A stretch of 13,289 bases of DNA from DASUAS01 sp035763625 (lineage in GTDB: Bacteria; Actinomycetota; Acidimicrobiia; IMCC26256; DASPTH01), in the NCBI GenBank assembly GCA_035763625.1, contig DASUAS010000107.1, forward strand, positions 1-13,289, read 5' to 3'. Of the stretch, positions 1 to 6,746 are shown in pieces. The notes below the pieces were generated by a model that saw nothing but the letters and a program-made list of their open reading frames with translations, made no database searches and was not told the DNA's origin. A program made the translations under genes and the position numbers. The first letter of the stretch is position 1. Every line of letters starts with the position of its first letter.

Positions 1-27
1 AACGTCAGCGAGACCGACGAAGGTGGA

Positions 28-140
28 CCCCAAGTGGTCCCATCACTGGCGGCGGGGTGGTCCCATCACTGGCGCTGGGGTGGTCCCATGCTCCTGGCGC
101 TCGTCACGCTCCAGTGGTCCCATGCCGCTGGCGGGCGACA
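28..140. mobile_element. IS21-family-like terminal repeat region (element end)
   Basis: Four direct copies of a unit close to GTGGTCCCATCACTGGCG are visible. The core TGGTCCCAT occurs at 35-43, 58-66, 81-89 and 115-123, each followed by a CTGGCG-like tail, at spacings of 23, 23 and 34 bp. Read on the minus strand from 140, the block begins TGTCGCCCGCCAGCGG and then GGGACCAC. Multiple short terminal repeats and ends starting with TGT are typical of IS21-family elements (established knowledge). The identification rests on the pattern, because no istA or istB gene is in the window; the element would extend to the left. The apparent outer tip is at about 140, directly abutting the heat-shock protein coding sequence. 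Confidence 0.6.
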
Positions 141-573
141 CTTCGACCGGTTGACCGAACAGCTGTTGGGCGCCCGGACGCCGCCTGCCCGGATGATGCC
201 CATGGATGCGTTTCGGCACGGCGACCACTTCGTCGTGCACTTCGACCTGCCAGGGGTGGATCCCAACTCGATTGAGTTGACGGTCGAGCGCAACGCCTTG
301 ACTGTGAAGGCGGAACGCTCGTGGCACACGGTGGAAGGCGACGAAGTGGTCGCGTCGGAGCGGCCGGTGGGTACGTTCAGCCGCCAGCTGATGCTGGGCG
401 ACAGCCTCGACACTGACCACATCGAGGCGACCTATGACCAGGGCGTCCTGACGCTGAGCATTCCGGTGGCGGAAGGGGCGAAGCCCCGGAAGGTGACGAT
501 CACTTCCGGCGGCAAGCCAGCGCCGATCGAAGCGTCGTCGAGTTCCGGCGAGCCCGGCAGCGCCACGCCGTAG
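88..573 (+). CDS. Small heat-shock protein (Hsp20/alpha-crystallin), N-terminus replaced
   Basis: An ATP-independent holdase chaperone of the Hsp20 family that binds unfolding proteins in the cytoplasm. The alpha-crystallin domain covers about nucleotides 199-520. It contains the conserved stretch FDLPGVDP, the pattern ELTVERNALTVKAER and the C-terminal GVLTLSIPV strand motif (from 442). Actinobacterial relatives have a short native N-terminus before the DRLTxQLLG segment. Here homology starts at about 142 (FDRLTEQLLG), and everything upstream is translation of the insertion-element repeats. The frame is open from base 1, so the true start is not clear. ATG 88 is the first ATG in frame; GTG 34, TTG 151 and ATG 193 are alternatives. 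No good ribosome binding site is seen at any of them. The gene may be expressed from the element, be translated as a fusion from upstream, or be dead. The family assignment is firm; the start is not. Confidence 0.8.
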   Translation: MLLALVTLQWSHAAGGRHFDRLTEQLLGARTPPARMMPMDAFRHGDHFVVHFDLPGVDPNSIELTVERNALTVKAERSWHTVEGDEVVASERPVGTFSRQLMLGDSLDTDHIEATYDQGVLTLSIPVAEGAKPRKVTITSGGKPAPIEASSSSGEPGSATP

Positions 574-688
574 CCTCATCGTTCCCAAGACCGACGTCCG
601 GAGCGACAGCCTGCGGCCCCGACTTGTGACGACACCGCCGTCCGCCTGATCAGAAGCGGGACACGGAACTCGCGGCCCCCATCCGTCA

Positions 689-712
689 CCCGACGACGCG
701 GGTCACGTCGGG
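689..712 (+). terminator. Possible hairpin terminator after the heat-shock gene
   Basis: CCCGACG (689-695) and CGTCGGG (706-712) form a 7-bp perfect stem around a 10-nt loop, about 115 bp past the heat-shock stop codon. There is no T-tract, and in DNA of this GC content such stems arise often by chance. The assignment is tentative. Confidence 0.25.
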
Positions 713-804
713 GGCCCGCGCCAGAACTGCGGCGGGAGATCAGTGGGGGAGGACGGGATCCCGCGAATGCTGGCGATGACGGATGGGTCGGAGAGCTCGC
801 GGTG

Positions 805-828
805 AAGTCCGCGACAAGTCCGCGGACT
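805..828. repeat. AAGTCCGCG direct repeat plus 12-bp palindrome
   Basis: AAGTCCGCG occurs at 805-813 and again at 816-824, one DNA helical turn (11 bp) apart. The second copy is part of a perfect palindrome, AGTCCGCGGACT (817-828). The cluster lies 100 bp upstream of the tRNA-Gly 3' fragment. Direct and inverted short repeats beside an att core resemble arm-type sites bound by tyrosine integrases or excisionases. That function is an inference from position and pattern only. Confidence 0.4.
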
Positions 829-927
829 GCCGAGAAACATCCAGGAACGCACCGCAACACCCAGCGGCAAACGCCCGATAACGGCGCCACGCCCCGCGTC
901 TGTGCAGGTCACAGCCTCGGCAACCGG

Positions 928-974
928 CCTTGCCCAGGTTGGGGTCGCGGGTTCGAATCCCGTCGTCCGCTCCA
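928..974 (+). other. tRNA-Gly(GCC) 3' half, att-site-like remnant
   Basis: This 47-bp segment matches the 3' part of a bacterial tRNA-Gly(GCC). It has an anticodon loop TTGCCCA (GCC at 932-934), a variable loop, a T arm with GCGGG-TTCGAAT-CCCGT, the acceptor strand CGTCCGC, discriminator T and an encoded CCA at 972-974. A matching 5' acceptor strand (GCGGACG) and a D arm are absent upstream, so this is not a working tRNA. Position 37 is C rather than the usual A, and the anticodon stem would need two G-U pairs. A tRNA truncated to its 3' half is the classic footprint of tyrosine-integrase insertion at a tRNA gene. In this orientation the inserted element would lie to the left. Confidence is high for the tRNA origin and moderate for the att interpretation. 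Confidence 0.75.
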
Positions 975-985
975 CGAGATGCAGG

Positions 986-3067
986 TCAGGACGGCGACCA
1001 CACATCCGGATTCGCTGGGATCTCGCACGAGTCTTCGGTGTCGGTCGTCGGTTCGGGTCGCACGAGGTCGTCGAACACGGCCCGTGGCCCGACGAAGGCG
1101 TACATGGCGTACAACAGCAACCCGACGGTGATGAACGCGAAGGCCGTGTCCATCCCGAAGCCGTGACGCAGGTGCAGCCAGGCTGAGACGACCGCGCTCA
1201 CCGCGAATGCCAGCGGTGCCGCGATGTACAGCCGCGGGATCCGGGTGCGGTTCTCGACCTTCGGAGTGCGCGCGAACGGGGTCTTGGCGCCGATCGCCGC
1301 TTGCTGCAACGACTTCGACACGCCGGCGAGATTGACCGGTACGAGGAGCAGGTTGAGCGCCCAGATCCGGAGGATCTCCGCCCGGCGGTACCCGAGCCGC
1401 TGCAGATCACGGTGCTGGATCCAGAAGTACGGCAGGGCGCACAACGGCAGCCAGAAGGTTTGGAACACGGCGCCGAACGGTCCGAGCACGAGGAGCAGCA
1501 CCGCGAGGTTGGACACCGCCGGCGACACCAGATAGTGACCGCGGAGCAGGAACGTGGCCCGAGAGAGGTGCCGACGGCAACGGAGCAGCTTCGGGAAGAT
1601 GATCAGCCCGCCGTTCGCCCACCGTCGGCGCTGGATCACCAACGCGCCGAAGTCAGGTGGCGTCGCCGACCACGACAGGCGGTCGGGCACGTTGTGGAGC
1701 TGCCATCCGGAAGCGGCGAGGTCGATGCTCGACTCGGTGTCTTCGATCACCGTGCGGTCCTGGACGAAGCGCACGATCGGCCATCCGCGCTCCACGTCAG
1801 CAGTTGCGATGGAACGGATGGCAGACATGCGCAGGACCGCGTTCGCCCCGACCCAGAACGTCGCGTCCCAATGGGTGAAGCCTTGGTGCACGATGTACTG
1901 AAGATCGGTCGTGGCACCCGCGACGCGCTCCAGCGACGTCGGAGCGCCTGGCACCGCGCTGTACGGGGTTTGGATCACCGCGACCCGCTCGTGTTCGGTG
2001 AGCTCGAGCTGACCGACGAGTCGTACGACGTAGTGCGGGTCGAGCATCGAATCTGCGTCGAGGGTGACGACGTACGCGGGGTCGGGCACGAAGAGGTCGG
2101 CGCGCTCGGTCACGCTCGTCGTGAGGAAGAGCTGGTCGTGTTCGTCGGCGTCGAAGGCCCAGGCCTTCCCGACCAGCGAGAGGTAGGCGTTGATGTTCAT
2201 CGCCTTGTTGGCCTCGTGCGGGAGGTTGACCCACTGCTTGCGCTCGAACCGGGACAGCTCGACGTCGAACAACGCTCGGAGCCGACCCGAGCACACGAGG
2301 AGCGCTTCCGCGGACGACTCGGTCGCGAGCGCGTCGGCCATGCTTCGCAGGTCGGACGAGCAGACGCGCAAGACCCGGTCGACGAAGTGGGCGTCGGTGT
2401 GCGAACCCACGCCTTCCGTCTCGATGAGGTGCTCGAGCCATGTCTCCGTCGCCTCGATCTCGTCGTGCAGCTCGGTACGCCAGCGGTGCACCGGCTCGCC
2501 GCGGTCGAGGCCGTCCCGCAGCGCGGCGTGGAGCTGCCGCGTTCGTCGCCTCGGTGAGTCGAACTCCCAATCGAGCTCGTCGACCAGCCGACGGGTCGCC
2601 TCCAGCAATGGAGAGTCGGCGCCCCCCGAAGGTGGCGGATCGTCGATGAGCAGCACCACCCGCCGGTTCGCGTGGTCCTGCAGCATGGCGGAGAGGATGG
2701 CTTGGCGGATCACCGCCGGCTCTTCCTTGTACGACGGGATGAGCATGAGCACAGACGGGGCGTCGTCACCCCGTACGAGTCGGCGAACGCCGGGGAGCCG
2801 GTCCGAACCGTCCACGGGCACGCGCTCGAGGAAGCCGAAGCGGCACATCTGGTACAGGACGCTCCCACTCAGCAGCGTCAAGAGGACGAGCGCGAACAAC
2901 ACGGCAAGCGACGCGGCGGCGAGATCGCGCTCACCGACCGCGCGGCGGACGACGCCGACCGTGTGCCACTCGGCACCGACGAAGAAGAGAATCGTCGCGA
3001 CGAGCGCGATCCAGCCGAGCCTCCGCTCGCATCGGATCTGGCGGACATCTTCGAAGAGGTCTCGCAT
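986..3067 (-). CDS. Family 2 glycosyltransferase, cellulose-synthase-like membrane protein
   Basis: Predicted processive-type inner-membrane glycosyltransferase that would use a nucleotide sugar to build or decorate a surface polysaccharide; the product is unknown. Numbering from ATG 3067 (693 residues), two membrane helices lie at about 17-36 and 51-74. The GT-A core follows, with IPSYKEE (110-116), an Asp pair in LIDD (about 142), DADS (337-340), the IEDTE acceptor motif (441-445) and QRRRW (479-483). About five further hydrophobic segments lie between residues 509 and 660. Residues of about 145-280 form a charged insertion between the first two GT motifs that BcsA-type enzymes do not normally have. 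No PilZ domain follows. The frame continues upstream to 3199, but those 44 residues are low-complexity and arginine-rich. ATG 3067 is preferred because the conserved-looking part begins there, although no Shine-Dalgarno site is seen at either. Its stop codon lies 11 bp from the tRNA scar. Confidence 0.85.
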   Translation of the reverse strand: MRDLFEDVRQIRCERRLGWIALVATILFFVGAEWHTVGVVRRAVGERDLAAASLAVLFALVLLTLLSGSVLYQMCRFGFLERVPVDGSDRLPGVRRLVRGDDAPSVLMLIPSYKEEPAVIRQAILSAMLQDHANRRVVLLIDDPPPSGGADSPLLEATRRLVDELDWEFDSPRRRTRQLHAALRDGLDRGEPVHRWRTELHDEIEATETWLEHLIETEGVGSHTDAHFVDRVLRVCSSDLRSMADALATESSAEALLVCSGRLRALFDVELSRFERKQWVNLPHEANKAMNINAYLSLVGKAWAFDADEHDQLFLTTSVTERADLFVPDPAYVVTLDADSMLDPHYVVRLVGQLELTEHERVAVIQTPYSAVPGAPTSLERVAGATTDLQYIVHQGFTHWDATFWVGANAVLRMSAIRSIATADVERGWPIVRFVQDRTVIEDTESSIDLAASGWQLHNVPDRLSWSATPPDFGALVIQRRRWANGGLIIFPKLLRCRRHLSRATFLLRGHYLVSPAVSNLAVLLLVLGPFGAVFQTFWLPLCALPYFWIQHRDLQRLGYRRAEILRIWALNLLLVPVNLAGVSKSLQQAAIGAKTPFARTPKVENRTRIPRLYIAAPLAFAVSAVVSAWLHLRHGFGMDTAFAFITVGLLLYAMYAFVGPRAVFDDLVRPEPTTDTEDSCEIPANPDVWSPS

Positions 3068-3249
3068 CGGCGTCAGCGACCGAGTGACGCGTGGACGAGC
3101 ACGGTCTCGAGCGGCATGCGACCTGGTTCCCCCTTGCCCTGCCCGGAGATGCCTGCCCGACGTCCCCGAGTCTTCGGCCGGACCGACGCGATCGTGCAAC
3201 CGAGCGGCGACAATTCACCGAGCGCTGACCGAGAAACCAAGAGGAATTG
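3068..3249. other. Intergenic region upstream of the glycosyltransferase
   Basis: About 180 bp between the glycosyltransferase start and the xth remnant. No recognisable gene and no clear promoter for the minus-strand gene were seen. Part of it (about 3205-3250) may be a more degraded continuation of the xth remnant, but the similarity there is too weak to claim. Confidence 0.4.
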
Positions 3250-3366
3250 AAAGGTTGCTCGGCGCGGGTCCGGTCGACGTCGAGGATCGGACGCCGCGCC
3301 CGACGACCGTCGGTCCTGCCGCGCTCAGCGCCCACCTTCGCAGGATCAGCGGCGGTCCCTGGCGAA
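3250..3366 (+). pseudogene. xth: Exodeoxyribonuclease III (xth) remnant, copy A
   Basis: In one forward frame this stretch reads LLGAGPVDVEDRTPR and then PAALSAHLRRISGG. The better preserved remnant at 8626-9080 reads LLDAGLVDVDVRTWG and HAALIADFRRIGGG. At DNA level, 3318-3356 matches 9000-9038 at 34 of 39 positions by eye. The CCGTCGG just upstream is also shared, with a one-base indel between. About 50 codons that lie between these two blocks in copy B are missing here. The C-terminal SDHA catalytic histidine motif of the xth family is also not preserved. This is a dead fragment; it ends where the transposase fragment begins. Confidence 0.6.
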
Positions 3367-3530
3367 AACGGGAACGTCGAGCGTTTCAATCGCACCTTGC
3401 AGACCGAGTGGGCCTGCCGCCACGTGTTCATCAACAACGACGAACGCAGCGCCACCCTTGCACCCTGGCTCGATACAACGCTGGTGCAGGCATTGCGCGT
3501 CATCGAGTCGCTGCGGCTTTGAGCTGCCGG
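3364..3530 (+). pseudogene. Transposase C-terminal fragment (IS481/IS3-type DDE integrase)
   Basis: The forward frame ending at TGA 3520-3522 contains ENGNVERFNRTLQTEWA followed by an APWLD segment. This is the end of the DDE (rve) catalytic core of IS481/IS3-family transposases; the E of VERFNR is the usual third acidic residue. After APWLD the expected YN...H continuation is found one frame over (YNAGAG...RH), so a one-base frameshift has broken the gene. The first two catalytic aspartates and the whole N-terminal half are missing. The fragment adjoins xth copy A with no recognisable inverted repeat, so it is an old, truncated insertion. Confidence 0.75.
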
Positions 3531-3687
3531 AGACCTGCATGGAGCTGCGGTTGGCCATCGACTGCGTCGATCCCATCACGACTTCATCGATTGCGGTACC
3601 AGTGTCCGAACGCCACGACCAACACCACGGATGCTCTGCCCATGCGAGTTGTTGCCACACGGCGCGTGATGCGTCGAGGAGACCCCC

Positions 3688-3713
3688 ACCACGACGACGC
3701 CGACGACGACGAC
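3688..3713. repeat. GAC triplet microsatellite-like tract
   Basis: The tract reads as repeated CGA/GAC triplets interrupted once by GCC. It lies in non-coding scar DNA. Short triplet tracts are slippage-prone; nothing indicates a regulatory role here. Confidence 0.5.
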
Positions 3714-3875
3714 AGTCGTACCGACCGCCGCGGACGCACCAGCTGCAACTGCGCTTTCCGGGTCGCCTACCTTCACTGGTTGACGCACTGACGTGCCCAA
3801 CTTCGCCGCTCTCCCCGGTCAGGCAACCAGCCACATGACATGACCTGACCCAACCAACAACCGGGTAGCGACGCC

Positions 3876-3899
3876 AGGCCTCCACTTCCGTCGAGGCCT
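3876..3899 (-). terminator. Candidate hairpin terminator of the redox operon
   Basis: AGGCCTC (3876-3882) and GAGGCCT (3893-3899) form a perfect 7-bp stem with a 10-nt loop. It lies about 75 bp beyond the GMC gene stop codon in the direction of transcription. No T-tract follows. It is the best terminator candidate in the region, but weak. Confidence 0.35.
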
Positions 3900-3973
3900 C
3901 GTCGCGAGCGCCGAGCGTGAATCGGCTGAGAAATTGCAACCATTCGAGCGCACACCGTGTGCTCCGGCCCGTC

Positions 3974-5659
3974 TCACGACCTCTGACAACCGCTCATGAC
4001 GTCGGCGGCCCGGGCTGCCAGCGCCATGATCGTGAGCGCGGGGTTGGCGCTGCCCTGGGTGGGCATCACGCTGCCGTCGACGATGAAGAGGTTCGACACG
4101 GCGAAGCTCCGGTGGTTGGCGTCAACCACCCCGTGGCGCTCGTCGCCCGCCATGCGACAGCCGCCGACGAGATGGGCGTAGCGCCTGATGGTGATGGCCT
4201 CCTCGGCGCCGGCCGCGTGGTGGATGTCTTCCATCACGCGTTGGGCGGCGTCGACGAGTTGGTTGTCGTTGTCGCACTGGCTGTAGTCGAAGCGGGCGAT
4301 GGGTAACCCATGGCGGTCGGTCTCTGCGGCCAGGGTGACACGGTTCTCGGCCTGAGGGAGGAACTCACAGAGCGCGCCGAAGGTCGCCCAGTGCACGTAG
4401 TCCCGCATGTACTCGCGCAGCACCTCACCCCAGTGACCCTGCGCCACGACGTGGTCCGCGAAGGCGATCGGCAAGGGAGACACACACTGAAGGGAGAAGC
4501 CGCGCCGGTAGGGCTTCGACGGGTCGGTCTCGTAGAACTGCTCGCTGGACACCTCGGGCGGCGGCGCCTTGTAAGGACGCACCTGCTCCCGGTACCGACC
4601 CGCGGTCTGCGGTGCGCCTTGCACCATGACGTACCGCCCGACGAGGTCGTGGTCGTTGGCGATCCCGTCGGGGAACTGGCGACAGGCCGAGTTCAACAAG
4701 AGGCGCGGCGTCTCGATCGAGTAGCCGGCGACCGCGACTGCCCGTGCTCGCTGACGGTATTCGACACCTTGGTGGAAGTACGTCACCCCGGTGACGCGGC
4801 GCTGGTCGTCCACCAGGATGCGAGCCACCATGGAGTCGGGCCGGATCTCGGCGCCGTGCGCGAGCGCGTCGGGGACGTGGGTGATGAGCGGGGAGGCCTT
4901 GGCGTTGACCTTGCAGCCTTGGAGGCAGAAGCCTCGGTAGATGCAGTGGGGCCGGTTCCCGAAGCGCCCGTTCGAGATCGCGACGGGACCGACCCGGACC
5001 GCGACACCGCTCCGGTGGGCCCCGCGTTGGAAGAGCAGTCCATTGGCGGAGACCGGGTGGGGGCGCTGCGGGTAGCCGTGCGGATCCCCCCACGGCCAGC
5101 GGTCGCCCGCGACCGGGAGCTCCTGCTCGATCTGCTCGTAGTAGGGCTTGAGGTCTTCGTATGCGATCGGCCAGTCGGCCCCGACACCGTCGTTCGTGTA
5201 CGTGCGGAAGTCGGATGGGTGGAACCGCGGCGTGTAACCGGCGAAGTGGATCATCGACCCACCCACTCCCCGACCCGAATTGTTGGCGCCGAGCGCAACC
5301 GGATCCGTGCCCCCGATCACGCGTGGGTCAGTCCAATACAAGTGGTGCGCGCCACGCTCATCGCTCACCCAATCACGATCGGGATCCCACCACGGGCCCG
5401 CGTCAAGGGTGACCACGTTCCAACCTCGTCGTGCGAGACGTTGCGTGAGCACGCCTCCTCCCGCTCCACATCCGACGACCACGAGGTCGACTTCGTCTTC
5501 GCAGTCGAACCGGCGCATGTCGCGACGCAACGCGTGGTTGGTGCGCGTCCCGTCGTTGGGGAGCAACCACGCGGACTCGTTGCGCGCCCGGACGCCGCGA
5601 CGGTCAGCTCGCATCCGGCCGCCCATGTCCGTCGTGAGCTCGGTGTGCGGCATCGACAC
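3974..5659 (-). CDS. GMC-family FAD dehydrogenase (gluconate 2-dehydrogenase large-subunit-like)
   Basis: Flavoprotein predicted to oxidise an alcohol or sugar-type substrate and pass electrons onward. The substrate cannot be told from sequence. In the 561-residue product, the FAD-binding Rossmann motif is G63-C-G-A-G-G68. The GMC C-terminal catalytic pair is likely His496 in HLVGGCRM and Asn539 in SANPALTI. Cys239-x5-Cys245-x3-Cys249 resembles the cysteine motif that binds a 3Fe-4S cluster in bacterial FAD-glucose dehydrogenase (recalled, not searched). No Tat or Sec signal is visible, so it probably acts on the cytoplasmic side. The GTG start at 5659 overlaps the upstream subunit-3 gene by 56 bp. 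ATG at 5653, 5626 or 5614 are alternatives, and the first 50 residues are poorly conserved in appearance. It is the last gene of the four-gene operon. Confidence 0.88.
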   Translation of the reverse strand: MSMPHTELTTDMGGRMRADRRGVRARNESAWLLPNDGTRTNHALRRDMRRFDCEDEVDLVVVGCGAGGGVLTQRLARRGWNVVTLDAGPWWDPDRDWVSDERGAHHLYWTDPRVIGGTDPVALGANNSGRGVGGSMIHFAGYTPRFHPSDFRTYTNDGVGADWPIAYEDLKPYYEQIEQELPVAGDRWPWGDPHGYPQRPHPVSANGLLFQRGAHRSGVAVRVGPVAISNGRFGNRPHCIYRGFCLQGCKVNAKASPLITHVPDALAHGAEIRPDSMVARILVDDQRRVTGVTYFHQGVEYRQRARAVAVAGYSIETPRLLLNSACRQFPDGIANDHDLVGRYVMVQGAPQTAGRYREQVRPYKAPPPEVSSEQFYETDPSKPYRRGFSLQCVSPLPIAFADHVVAQGHWGEVLREYMRDYVHWATFGALCEFLPQAENRVTLAAETDRHGLPIARFDYSQCDNDNQLVDAAQRVMEDIHHAAGAEEAITIRRYAHLVGGCRMAGDERHGVVDANHRSFAVSNLFIVDGSVMPTQGSANPALTIMALAARAADVMSGCQRS

Positions 5660-6287
5660 GCTGCACCCACGGAATCGGGTCGCGCGCGTCCGCCTCAGCC
5701 ACTTCGAACGGCTCCCGCTGCCCCGGCGCCATCGCCTTGTACCCGCGCGGGTACGCGGGTCCGGGGAAGCCGATCTCGTTCCACGCCCACGGATGCGAGT
5801 AGAACGCGGCTGCCGCGTAGCGCATCCAAAGGGCGAAGATCCGTTGGGCGGGCATGCCGTGCCAGTCGCCTTCGTGCCGGCGCACGTCGTCGATCAGGTC
5901 ACGTTGGGTCGAGGGTTCCAGGGCCGCGAAGCGTCGATTGTGAGATCGACGCGAGTCGTCATCGAGGGCGGCGAGGGAGCGCTTCCACGCGTCCCAGTCC
6001 TCCGGCATGTCGTCGTAGCGATAGCCGTCGCCTTCGTGGCGACGGAGCCGCTCGTCGATGGCTTCGACCACTGGCACGCGCGGCGCAGCGTCCTGCGCGA
6101 GGAGTCGATCGCACAGCGCTCGTGCGGTGACCTCCTCGGCGGCGTCGAAGAACGACAGCGGCCCGGGCGACGCCAGTCGCCGCTGGACCACAGAACGCGT
6201 CACGTCGTCCCAATGCCCGGCTTCGCTCATCACGTCGAAGCCGGGGAAGCGGTCGTGGCCGCCGGGTGTCGCGCCAGTGGAGCCCAT
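5604..6287 (-). CDS. Gluconate 2-dehydrogenase subunit-3-family protein
   Basis: The 227-residue product resembles the small subunit (subunit 3 family) that partners GMC flavoproteins in membrane-bound gluconate and related dehydrogenases. The recognisable part is C-terminal (about 150-185), with FALWMRYAAAAFYSHP followed by WNEIGFPGPAYPRGY. A charged helical region precedes it (about 45-140). Classical subunit 3 proteins carry a twin-arginine signal that exports the pair. None is visible here: the N-terminus is hydrophilic with no RR-x-F-x-K motif. The gene shares one base with the membrane-protein gene upstream (TGATG) and overlaps the GMC gene downstream. An AGGA box stands just before ATG 6287. 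The likely role is stabilising or coupling the GMC enzyme. Confidence 0.8.
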   Translation of the reverse strand: MGSTGATPGGHDRFPGFDVMSEAGHWDDVTRSVVQRRLASPGPLSFFDAAEEVTARALCDRLLAQDAAPRVPVVEAIDERLRRHEGDGYRYDDMPEDWDAWKRSLAALDDDSRRSHNRRFAALEPSTQRDLIDDVRRHEGDWHGMPAQRIFALWMRYAAAAFYSHPWAWNEIGFPGPAYPRGYKAMAPGQREPFEVAEADARDPIPWVQRVDAAHRAHDGHGRPDAS

Positions 6288-6730
6288 CAGTCCTCGCGAC
6301 GCAGGATCGCGGCCAGCAGGCCCATGCCTCCGACCAGTCCGGCCAGTGCGGGTGCGAACAACGGCGGACCCATCTCGGCGTTGTAGCGAGCTTCACGCCA
6401 ACCTCCGGGACGTTGCATGATGCCGCGAACGTGGAGATACGTGCCTTGCGCGCTGTTGGCAACGAGGAGCGCCGATACGATCGGCAGGGCTGTCTTCGCG
6501 AGGCGCTTCGAGAAGACGCCCCCGACGCCCGCCAGCGAGACCACGGGAGTGAGCGCCACTGGCCACCACATCATCCCGTTGCCGAAGCTCGCGCGGTCGT
6601 GCTCGAGGTAGATCTCGAACCCGGTCACGAGCGCGCCGATGGCGGTGAGCGCGGCGAGCGAACGCTCGAAGCGTCCGGTCTCGATGTCGTGGACCATGCG
6701 GTCGAGCACGTGGCGCGGCTCCGAGCTCAT
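6287..6730 (-). CDS. Four-helix membrane protein of the redox operon
   Basis: The 147-residue protein is not assigned to a named family. It has about four hydrophobic segments: roughly 23-42, 52-72, 78-95 and 125-143. Short charged ends are on both sides and a hydrophilic loop lies at about 100-122. Trp-Trp-Pro in the second segment and a few histidines (in EHD and LHVRG) are notable, but too few to claim heme ligation. A clear AGGAAGG ribosome binding site precedes ATG 6730. The gene sits between the PoxB-like gene (16 bp gap) and the subunit-3 gene (one-base overlap), so it is co-transcribed. By context it may anchor the dehydrogenase to the membrane or hand electrons to quinone; this is inference. 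Confidence 0.75.
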   Translation of the reverse strand: MSSEPRHVLDRMVHDIETGRFERSLAALTAIGALVTGFEIYLEHDRASFGNGMMWWPVALTPVVSLAGVGGVFSKRLAKTALPIVSALLVANSAQGTYLHVRGIMQRPGGWREARYNAEMGPPLFAPALAGLVGGMGLLAAILRRED

Positions 6731-6746
6731 CAGTGCGCCTTCCTGC

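Larger units (their letters stand above)
574..927. other. Intergenic stretch without a convincing gene
   Basis: About 350 bp between the heat-shock gene and the tRNA fragment. Open frames on both strands are short, unrecognisable and arginine-rich. The visible structure is a 7-bp inverted repeat at 689-712 and the AAGTCCGCG repeat cluster at 805-828. No integrase remnant was recognised in any frame. Confidence 0.6.
3531..3973. other. Non-coding scar region with GAC triplet tract and hairpin
   Basis: About 440 bp between the transposase remnant and the end of the GMC gene. No conserved protein was recognised on either strand. There is a near-pure GAC/GCC triplet tract at about 3688-3713. A minus-strand frame at 3576-3800 runs through it and gives a valine-rich hydrophobic stretch, but it has no ribosome binding site or family resemblance. 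A hairpin at 3876-3899 may terminate the operon to the right. Confidence 0.5.

Noticed and set aside
902..1186. Possible small plus-strand proteins across the tRNA fragment
   Set aside because: The apparent VAGSNPVVRS-type peptide is simply translated tRNA T-arm sequence, a well-known false protein.
1301..2557. Long plus-strand open frame of 418 codons
   Set aside because: It lies opposite the glycosyltransferase, whose motifs and membrane helices are clear. The antisense product is low-complexity Arg/Glu/Val, typical of high-GC shadow frames.
3576..3800. Minus-strand 74-residue frame with a valine-rich hydrophobic stretch
   Set aside because: The hydrophobic run is a by-product of the GAC triplet tract. 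There is no ribosome site or family similarity.
4310..6130. Plus-strand open frame of 606 codons across the GMC and subunit-3 genes
   Set aside because: Shadow of two well-supported minus-strand genes; composition is Arg/Val/Ala-rich without motifs.
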